A stretch of DNA of 11,832 nucleotides from Rickettsiales bacterium (GTDB taxonomy: Bacteria; Pseudomonadota; Alphaproteobacteria; Rickettsiales; UBA1997): assembly GCA_031284025.1 (NCBI GenBank), contig JAITAR010000027.1:1-11832 (forward strand), read 5' to 3'. Position 1 is the first letter of the stretch. Every line of letters starts with the position of its first letter. This document shows, in pieces, positions 1 through 5,649 of the stretch. The notes under the pieces are model-generated. The model searched no databases and had not been told where the DNA came from. It saw nothing but the letters and a program-made list of their open reading frames with translations. Made by a program: the position numbers and the translations under genes.

Positions 1-1818
1 TTTAGCACTTGATCCTCCGGGAAGTATTTCAAATCTAATGATACCAGAGTTTATGAAATCGGTTGGGTTCAGTTCAGTAAATTCTATTCCTACCAGCTTT
101 AGATTCCCCCTGTTGACAAGTTTGACATTTTCTATGGAGCCACCTTTCTCTATGCTGAACCAGCCACAACCTTTATGTATAGTTATTATGTTAGTGTTTT
201 TAGTCTCATCACCATTCAGAACATCAAAGATTTTAACATTGCCTTCCTCTACAGTAAAATTCAGTCGAGAGTACTCTGTCATATAAATAGCATTGCTCCC
301 ACCACCTTCTGATTTGTTTCCCTTGAAATCTGTTGACACAGTTGGATTTCTCTGTACTATGTCGATGATGGCTAATTCATTGTCGGAACCATACATATCT
401 ATAGCTCCACTTTTTTCCCTATTTGTAGTATTATCGATCAGACGAAGACCATCTCTAAATTCTATGTGTACGCCGTTAAAGGCAAAAATAGCTCCACCAA
501 AATTCTTGCTACTGTTTTTTTCAAAAATTGTTAGCCCTCCAAAAATCAGTGATGAATATTTGGCGAAGATAGCTCCACCATCATTGTCTCCGCTGGTTCC
601 AGTGGTTTTGTTTTTTAGAAAGGTAGTATTACCCCTGAATTCCAAAATATTCATATTTTTGGCATTTTCTCCAGAGGAATTAATAGCTCCACCATCATCG
701 TAAGAATTATTCTTTTTAAAAATTGTTTCCCCGCCGAAAATTAATTTTGTTCGCTTAATGCTATAGATAGCTCCACCAAAATTCTTGCTATTATTTTTTT
801 CAAAAATTGTTAGCCCTCTAAAAATCAGTGATGAATTTTCAGCGGAGATGGCTCCACCATAGCTTTCTTCGCCACTATTCTCTTCAAAAATAGCTGCACT
901 TTCAAAGGTTAAATTTGAATGTGTGGCATGTATGGCTCCACCACGGCCTTTGATTCCGGTAATCTTATTTTTTTTAAAAATAGCTTTTTTCAGGAAAATT
1001 AGAGTATTTTTTTTTCCAAAATCTCCCTCAGAATATAAGGCACCGCCACAGTTTCTAGTTTCATTAGCAAAAAATGTGACCATATTTTCAAATCTTAGGA
1101 TAGAGCTTTTGCCATTACCATCTCCCGAATATAGTAGGATAGCGCCACCCATATTTAAAGATTTATTATTATTAAACTCCGTCTCTCCCTTGAAAGTTAG
1201 ATCCGAATAGTCAGCAGCGATAGCTCCACCAGCACCTTCGCTGCTTTCATTGGCGATAAATATAATTTTTTCTTCAAAGATCAAATTGCTTTTGGCAGTT
1301 GCCGCTTCCTTAGAAAAAATAGCTCCTCCTTTGGATTTAGCTTTATTGTTGCTGAAGGTGATATTATTCAGATTAATTAATATTCCGCCTTTAAGATAAA
1401 TGGCTCCACCACCATTACTATTATATAAATCATCCTCGTTATTACCATTGCTTAGATGCAGATTTCCATTGCTTAGATGCAGATTTTTCAGTGAAATATT
1501 TTTTGCACTCTCCCCGAAGGTAAAAAGTTTATGGTTGTTTCCTCCATTCAACAGACCCGGTGCATCTTTGTTCGATCCATAGATAATTATGTTATCGTAG
1601 TTGATCGTTAATCCATTGTTTTTATTGTTTTCGTTGTTTTCGTTTTTTTTATCGCTCTCGAAATCTATAGTATTTTTTATGGCTATTTCTTTCTCATTAT
1701 CTCCTATGGCTCTTTGCAGTTCATCTAAATTATTTACTACGATGGCAATGGTCTCGCTCAACGTCATCATACTGAAAATAGCCACCACTGCTAGGCTATA
1801 GCGGAAAGTAAAATTCAT
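1..1818 (-). CDS. Pmp-like autotransporter adhesin, N-terminal part (C-terminus beyond left edge)
   Basis: The minus-strand frame is open without a stop from an ATG at 1818 to the window edge (606 codons). The start is supported by AAGGG seven bases upstream. Residues 1-25 look like a Sec signal peptide: an Arg near the N-terminus, then a hydrophobic stretch ending SETIA. The passenger carries eleven GGA[I/L] motifs plus one SGAI, alternating with FxxN motifs such as FSNN, FKKN, FEEN and FEKN. That combination defines the chlamydial Pmp repeat and is expected to fold as a surface beta-helix. A non-repeat section (containing EYSRLNF, GCGWFS and LVNRGN) aligns with about residues 449-545 of the paralogue at 5650-8604. 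By that comparison roughly 440 residues, including the outer-membrane barrel, should lie left of the window. Likely role: surface adhesin; the ligand is unknown. It is divergent from argS. Two internal duplications are described separately. Confidence 0.9.
   Translation of the reverse strand, partial: MNFTFRYSLAVVAIFSMMTLSETIAIVVNNLDELQRAIGDNEKEIAIKNTIDFESDKKNENNENNKNNGLTINYDNIIIYGSNKDAPGLLNGGNNHKLFTFGESAKNISLKNLHLSNGNLHLSNGNNEDDLYNSNGGGAIYLKGGILINLNNITFSNNKAKSKGGAIFSKEAATAKSNLIFEEKIIFIANESSEGAGGAIAADYSDLTFKGETEFNNNKSLNMGGAILLYSGDGNGKSSILRFENMVTFFANETRNCGGALYSEGDFGKKNTLIFLKKAIFKKNKITGIKGRGGAIHATHSNLTFESAAIFEENSGEESYGGAISAENSSLIFRGLTIFEKNNSKNFGGAIYSIKRTKLIFGGETIFKKNNSYDDGGAINSSGENAKNMNILEFRGNTTFLKNKTTGTSGDNDGGAIFAKYSSLIFGGLTIFEKNSSKNFGGAIFAFNGVHIEFRDGLRLIDNTTNREKSGAIDMYGSDNELAIIDIVQRNPTVSTDFKGNKSEGGGSNAIYMTEYSRLNFTVEEGNVKIFDVLNGDETKNTNIITIHKGCGWFSIEKGGSIENVKLVNRGNLKLVGIEFTELNPTDFINSGIIRFEILPGGSSAK
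491..836 (-). repeat. Duplicated passenger module, copies at 491-557 and 770-836
   Basis: Two 67-bp stretches in the first Pmp-like gene match at all but three positions and lie exactly 279 bp (93 codons) apart, so reading frame is kept. They encode near-identical segments running from SSLIF, through GLTIFEKN, to SKNFGGAI. The other passenger repeats in this gene are alike only at the motif level, so this pair is a comparatively recent duplication or a gene-conversion product. Confidence 0.9.
1445..1486 (-). repeat. Perfect 21-bp tandem duplication, in frame
   Basis: Two identical 21-bp units (1445-1465 and 1466-1486) sit head to tail in the first Pmp-like gene. They add one seven-residue unit, giving NLHLSNG twice, just before the first GGAI repeat. 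The 21-bp period keeps the frame. The unit is not repeated in the paralogous gene, which reads LKNLIFDAG at the equivalent place. Confidence 0.95.
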
Positions 1819-1825
1819 CAGTTTA

Positions 1826-1830
1826 CCCTT
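1826..1830 (-). promoter_or_regulatory. Ribosome binding site of the first Pmp-like gene
   Basis: On the minus strand AAGGG lies seven bases upstream of the ATG at 1818. It is the clearest Shine-Dalgarno match near this gene and fixes the start at the beginning of the signal peptide. Confidence 0.65.
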
Positions 1831-1867
1831 AGTTCTTTTTTCTAGGAAAATTAAAGCAACAGTAGAA

Positions 1868-1894
1868 GATAATATATTTTTTTTTAATTGCAAG
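1868..1894 (-). promoter_or_regulatory. A-tract upstream element shared with the second Pmp-like gene (copy 1)
   Basis: On the minus strand this reads CTTGCAA, TT, nine A, TA, TATTATC. Almost the same string occurs at 8630-8655 before the other Pmp-like gene (TTTGCAA, GTT, seven A, TG, TATTATC). TATTAT could be a -10 box. TTGCAA is only 13 bases away, too close for a standard -35, so it may instead be a regulator site. The element ends about 50 bases before the ATG here but about 26 bases before it in the paralogue, so it is not simply part of the ribosome binding region. Confidence 0.5.
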
Positions 1895-1952
1895 TAATTA
1901 TATTAATATGAAAAATATTACAGAGTCCATGTGTGACATTGAGGTTATTTTT

Positions 1953-1981
1953 TTGATTCTTGAATAAATACACCATATTAA
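1953..1981 (+). promoter_or_regulatory. Candidate promoter for argS
   Basis: TTGATT and TATTAA are separated by 17 bp, each matching four of six consensus positions of a sigma-70 promoter. It would give a leader of roughly 120 bases before the argS ATG. In AT-rich DNA such matches arise by chance, so this is tentative. Confidence 0.25.
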
Positions 1982-2111
1982 AGTTTAATAAATATGCTAA
2001 ATTTTTATGGGTCAGCTCCGTGGAATATTGTCATGTCCATTGCTTTATAGAAAACTCCGAGCTAGCCTCTCCGACAAACATATACTTTCATGTTAGAACG
2101 GGAAATTAAAT

Positions 2112-3836
2112 ATGAATGTGATAGATACGCTGAATGCGGAATTGGAGAAAATTTTTACTAGACTCGGCTATAGTAGAGAATTTGCGGTTTTTCAATATTC
2201 TGATAGGCCGGACATTAGCGATTTCCAACTAAACTCTTCTATGTCCCTAGCTAAAAGTCTTAAAAAATCTCCGCTGTATCTAGCTGGAACTATTGTTGAC
2301 GAGTTGAAGAGCGCCACTCTCTTTAAAAAAATATCTATCGATGGACCAGGGTTCATAAATGTTTCGATTGAGGATAGTTTATTGCTTGAAACTCTGAACA
2401 AAACTATAGGTGATCCAAACTGTGGCTATAAAAACAAAAATCCCAAAAAAACTGTCGTCATCGATTTTGGCGGCTATAACATAGCCAAAGAACCCCATGT
2501 GGGTCATCTAAGATCCACAGTGATTGGAGAAAGTTTGAGAAGAATATTTGAGTTCTGTGGAGATCAAGTGATAGGTGATGTGCACCAGGGCGACTGGGGA
2601 TTAAATATGGGTATGGTTATTCAGGGAATAAAGCTGAAATACCCCAATTTAAGATGTTTCGATGTTAATTTCAATGAGGATACGATCACAGATTTGGCTA
2701 TAGACTCTGAAGGCCTGACAAAAGTTTATAGATTAGCAGTGGCAAAGGTAAAGGAAGATGCCGACTTTGAGAAAGAGGTACACAGAGCAACGAAAATGCT
2801 GCAGGATGGATATAGACCATACCGAATTCTCTGGAAGTATTTTACCGATATATCCATCGGCGATCTTAAAAAATTAGCTGTTGGGATTTTCGATGCGCAC
2901 TTTGATTTCTGGAATGGTGAAAGCTCGGTGCATGAACTGATAGTGCATATTATAGAAAATTTGACGGCCAGTGGGATAATAATTGTATCCCAAGGGGCAA
3001 AAATTATAGATCTAGGTGATCTGGATCCAAATATACCTCCAGTGATCATTGAAAAAAGTGACGGAGCTGTGATGTACGCAAGCAGCGACATTGCCACTAT
3101 TTTGGATAGACTGCAGAAATTCAGTCCAGATCTAATGCTGTATGTAGTTGATGCAAGGCAGTCTCTGCATTTTAAACAGGTGTTTCTGGCATGCAAAAAG
3201 ATTGGATTTTTAGATGATAGCCACAGGGCAGAACACTGCATGTTTGGCACGGTTAACGGCAAAGATGGTAAACCATTTAAGACTAGATCTGGGGATACGA
3301 TCAGACTCAGAGAGCTGGTGGACGAAATGGAGTCTAAAATAAGAGAAAAATCTTCCGATGGTAGTGCCGATGTGATTAGGGACATAGCTGTGGCCTGCAT
3401 AAAGTTTGCTGATCTTGTGAACTACAGGGAATCTAGCTATGTATTCGATTTTGATCAATTTACCAACTATGAAGGTAAAACGGGAGCGTATATACTCTAT
3501 AGTCTAGTTAGAATAAAATCAATTATAGGCAACTATAGTTCCATGGAATACAAAATCACTAGCATTGGCACGGAAGAGGAAAAATCACTACTGATGGAGC
3601 TAACAAAATTTCCTACGGTGGTAGAACAGGCCTACGTCAAGAGAGCGCCAAATGTGGTAGCAGACTACGTATACAAATTAGCTAAAAAATTCAGCAGCTT
3701 TTATGCCAGCTGCCCCATTAACGGTGAAAACGATGCAGATTATAGGAAATCCAAAATATCCCTTGCCCATCTTACGGGACGATATCTGGAGACTTGTCTA
3801 GGGCTACTAGCCATAAGAACCGTCAATTCTATGTAA
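2112..3836 (+). CDS. argS: Arginyl-tRNA synthetase
   Basis: Class I synthetase that charges tRNA-Arg with arginine using ATP in the cytosol; essential for translation. The 574-residue length is normal. An N-terminal Add1-type domain (about 1-95, containing DGPGFINV) precedes the catalytic core. The HIGH signature is HVGH at 129-132 within GGYNIAKEPHVGH, followed by GDVHQGDWG (155-163). The substrate segment VDARQSLHF (346-354) and the KMSKS-equivalent loop GKPFKTRSG (386-394) are both present. The helical anticodon-binding domain fills about 460-574, including the NYEGKTGAYILY start and the usual short C-terminal end. The ATG at 2112 fits the family N-terminus, although the upstream GGGA is only a weak ribosome site. 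The gene is divergent from the first Pmp-like gene and converges on tyrS. The NIAKxxHVGH form differs from the ANPTGPxHxGH form of Rickettsia and many other alphaproteobacteria. Confidence 0.97.
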   Translation: MNVIDTLNAELEKIFTRLGYSREFAVFQYSDRPDISDFQLNSSMSLAKSLKKSPLYLAGTIVDELKSATLFKKISIDGPGFINVSIEDSLLLETLNKTIGDPNCGYKNKNPKKTVVIDFGGYNIAKEPHVGHLRSTVIGESLRRIFEFCGDQVIGDVHQGDWGLNMGMVIQGIKLKYPNLRCFDVNFNEDTITDLAIDSEGLTKVYRLAVAKVKEDADFEKEVHRATKMLQDGYRPYRILWKYFTDISIGDLKKLAVGIFDAHFDFWNGESSVHELIVHIIENLTASGIIIVSQGAKIIDLGDLDPNIPPVIIEKSDGAVMYASSDIATILDRLQKFSPDLMLYVVDARQSLHFKQVFLACKKIGFLDDSHRAEHCMFGTVNGKDGKPFKTRSGDTIRLRELVDEMESKIREKSSDGSADVIRDIAVACIKFADLVNYRESSYVFDFDQFTNYEGKTGAYILYSLVRIKSIIGNYSSMEYKITSIGTEEEKSLLMELTKFPTVVEQAYVKRAPNVVADYVYKLAKKFSSFYASCPINGENDADYRKSKISLAHLTGRYLETCLGLLAIRTVNSM

Positions 3837-3847
3837 CTGCTGTAAAT

Positions 3848-5101
3848 TTAAATTATTGTGACTTTTATAATCTTTTTTTTGCCGACGGATAGCTTGAAAT
3901 CCTTCAGGGTAGCCACTGTGATCTGATAATTTTCATCAATTATTTTTTCATCGTCTATTCTAACGCCACCACCCTCTATTAATCTTTTAGCTTCCCCGTT
4001 GGACTTTGCAAAGTTAAGCTCTCTAAGGATAGCATATAGAGGAACTTCATCCCCATCACTCTTATATTCCCGCACTTCCACGTAGTCATCATTGCCCGCT
4101 TCAAAAATTTGCTCAGCTTTCTCAAGACATTCCCTAGCAGCTTTTTCACCATGGCAAATCTTAGTTGTTTCAAATGCCAAAATTTTCTTAAGACTATTAA
4201 TATCCTCATTCTTCATTGAATCTATCTTTTCTACTGGCATGTCTGTATATATCTTCATAAATCTCAGAACATCCAAATCATTAACATTTCTAAAGTATTG
4301 GAAATAGTCAAAGGGACTAAGCAATTCCTCATTTACCCAGACGGCATTACCCTCGCTCTTGCCTAATTTTTTACCACTGGCATCCAGCAGCAGGGGAGTG
4401 GAAAGACCAAATACCTCCGTTTTTGCACTATCCTCATTTTCGTGCTTTGCAAACTGTAGTCTCCGCGTCAACTCTACTCCAGCTACCACGTTACCCCACT
4501 GATCCGCACCGCACAGCTGCAAACGGCAACCGTACTTTCGGTAAAGGTGGTAGAAATCATAGGCTTGCAGTATCATATAGTTAAATTCTAGAAAACTCAT
4601 GTGTTCTTCCTTCTCCAGTCGCAGTTTCACTGATTCAAAGGTCAACATTCTGTTAATTGATACGTGTGGTCCTATATCTCTAAGTATTTCTAAATAATTC
4701 TTATCCTTCCACCAGTCTAGATTATCCACCATGATCGCATCACTTGGTTCGTCGCCAAATTTTACAAATTTGCCTATAGACTTTCTAATACCCTCCTTAT
4801 TGTTCTCCAGGACCCGTATATTCATCATCGGTCTACTTTTATCTCTGAGAGTGGGATCACCTATCTGCCCCGTAGCCCCACCCACAAGACAAATCGGTTT
4901 ATTTCCATATTTCTGGAACAATCTCAGAATCATTAGTGAAAATATATGTCCCACATGAAGAGAAGAGCCAGTAGGATCGGTACCCCAGTAGGCCACCAGC
5001 GATTCTCCGTCGCCCAAAATCCTATCAATCTCATCCAAATTCGTACACTGGTTAAGAAAACCTCTTCTCTCGCATTCAATCAGAAATTCTGATCTAAACA
5101 T
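3848..5101 (-). CDS. tyrS: Tyrosyl-tRNA synthetase
   Basis: Class I synthetase that charges tRNA-Tyr in the cytosol. At 417 residues it has the usual bacterial TyrS length. Visible landmarks are the tyrosine-pocket strand YWGTDPTGSSLHVGH (Y38; HVGH 49-52), GGATGQIGDP (74-83), the tyrosine-recognition helix with Q179 and D182, GADQWGN (198-204), and a KMSKS-type loop KLGKS (245-249). An S4 RNA-binding domain occupies the last 65 or so residues (RELNFAKSNGEAKRLIEGGG). The N-terminus (FLIECERRGFLNQCTNLDEID) matches the start expected of alphaproteobacterial TyrS, so the ATG at 5101 is well supported although no strong Shine-Dalgarno precedes it. It lies 73 bp after a small unknown gene on the same strand, with which it may be co-transcribed, and ends 11 bp from the argS stop. 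Confidence 0.97.
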   Translation of the reverse strand: MFRSEFLIECERRGFLNQCTNLDEIDRILGDGESLVAYWGTDPTGSSLHVGHIFSLMILRLFQKYGNKPICLVGGATGQIGDPTLRDKSRPMMNIRVLENNKEGIRKSIGKFVKFGDEPSDAIMVDNLDWWKDKNYLEILRDIGPHVSINRMLTFESVKLRLEKEEHMSFLEFNYMILQAYDFYHLYRKYGCRLQLCGADQWGNVVAGVELTRRLQFAKHENEDSAKTEVFGLSTPLLLDASGKKLGKSEGNAVWVNEELLSPFDYFQYFRNVNDLDVLRFMKIYTDMPVEKIDSMKNEDINSLKKILAFETTKICHGEKAARECLEKAEQIFEAGNDDYVEVREYKSDGDEVPLYAILRELNFAKSNGEAKRLIEGGGVRIDDEKIIDENYQITVATLKDFKLSVGKKKIIKVTII

Positions 5102-5174
5102 AGCAGACTAAATAGAATTATTAAAATAAAAACCACTCCCTCTATGGGTAGAAAGTACTACAGTCATAGCAAAC

Positions 5175-5426
5175 TTATATTTGCCTTCCACCACTTTCCT
5201 TCGTCTTTTCAGATCTCCTGTTATTCTCTCTTTCCAAACAACTAATCTTTGCATTATTCGAGCTCTGTTCCCTATCCTTTTTTTGTACAACCGGAAACCT
5301 AGCTACTGTACCGAGAGCTCTAACTCCATCGACGATGCAGCTAGAGTTATCCACAACTAAATTCAACAGCTGACCAATGGCGTCACTGGTAAACTTTTTA
5401 GTCGAATGTGTTCCACTATCTACCAT
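5175..5426 (-). CDS. Small hypothetical protein, 83 aa
   Basis: I do not recognise this gene with confidence. The case for its being real is an ATG with a well-placed GGAG five bases upstream, an uninterrupted frame, and location in the otherwise empty 548-bp gap between two minus-strand genes. The protein has a moderately hydrophobic helix-like N-terminal half (DAIGQLLNLVVDNSSCIVDG) followed by a highly charged, Lys/Arg/Glu-rich tail. There is no signal peptide or transmembrane segment. The shape, a small amphipathic N-half followed by GVR and a charged tail, loosely recalls the UbiK/BMFP accessory family, but this is a guess from layout and not a motif match. It is upstream of and co-directional with tyrS (73-bp gap). 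The palindrome at 5473-5492 could regulate it. Confidence 0.4.
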   Translation of the reverse strand: MVDSGTHSTKKFTSDAIGQLLNLVVDNSSCIVDGVRALGTVARFPVVQKKDREQSSNNAKISCLERENNRRSEKTKESGGRQI

Positions 5427-5431
5427 TTTTT

Positions 5432-5435
5432 CTCC
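5432..5435 (-). promoter_or_regulatory. Ribosome binding site of the small 83-aa gene
   Basis: The minus strand reads TGGAG, then five A, then ATG. The GGAG core is five bases from the start codon. It is one of the best Shine-Dalgarno matches in the window and the main reason to treat the small frame as a gene. Confidence 0.5.
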
Positions 5436-5472
5436 AGAGAAATAAATTTTGGTAAAATCTCCCTAAAGGTTA

Positions 5473-5492
5473 ACTTATTTTACGAAATAAGT
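5473..5492. promoter_or_regulatory. Perfect 8-bp inverted repeat, possible operator
   Basis: ACTTATTT, TACG, AAATAAGT forms a perfect palindrome with a 4-bp centre, 46 bp upstream of the small 83-aa gene. Read on the minus strand, TTGACT (a good -35 match) overlaps its first arm. A -10 position 17 bp later would fall on TAACCT, just after the second arm, so the palindrome would occupy the spacer of a possible promoter. On the plus strand it is followed by a T-rich stretch, but no plus-strand gene ends here, so a terminator role is less likely. Confidence 0.4.
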
Positions 5493-5649
5493 CAATTATT
5501 TTTATTTTTATGGAAATTACTCCGAATTTTCCACTTCCACCCTTGCTCGTTGTCTATTTAACTACCTTTTCACACCTAAATTCTCATTTCCTTTCTTCCT
5601 CTTCTCGGAAAAAAATGGCGAAAGAAATTTGTCACTTTGATATTTGCAT

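Larger units (their letters stand above)
1819..2111. other. Divergent intergenic region between the first Pmp-like gene and argS
   Basis: The 293 bp between the divergently read starts are very AT-rich, apart from about 100 bp just before argS. They contain the A-tract element of the Pmp-like gene, a ribosome binding site for it, and a weak promoter candidate for argS. I found no tRNA-like fold, no clear riboswitch or T-box features and no convincing small ORF. Confidence 0.6.
5427..5649. other. Intergenic region downstream of the second Pmp-like gene
   Basis: These 223 bp separate the stop of the second Pmp-like gene from the small 83-aa gene. They hold the palindrome at 5473-5492 and a run of 20 pyrimidines on the plus strand (5587-5606). 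I found no GC-rich hairpin with a U-tract to end the adhesin transcript and no further gene. Confidence 0.6.

Noticed and set aside
478..860. Regularly spaced similar segments considered as a CRISPR array
   Set aside because: Repeats are in-frame protein modules of irregular length inside an open frame, not constant-length repeats with unique spacers, and no cas genes are present.
38..1801. Several plus-strand frames across 38-1801 rich in APP and PP runs
   Set aside because: They are complements of the GGA-rich minus-strand passenger; the repeated APP is the reverse reading of the GGAI repeats.
2726..3400. A 224-codon minus-strand frame inside argS
   Set aside because: It lies wholly within a full-length, motif-complete argS, and its sequence is the Ser/Ile-rich kind produced by reading opposite a real gene.
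5108..5290. Minus-strand frame of 60 codons with a TTG start between tyrS and the small gene
   Set aside because: It overlaps the better-supported 83-aa frame, has no ribosome site and no recognisable motif. I keep it only as a possible frameshifted tail, mentioned under the small gene.
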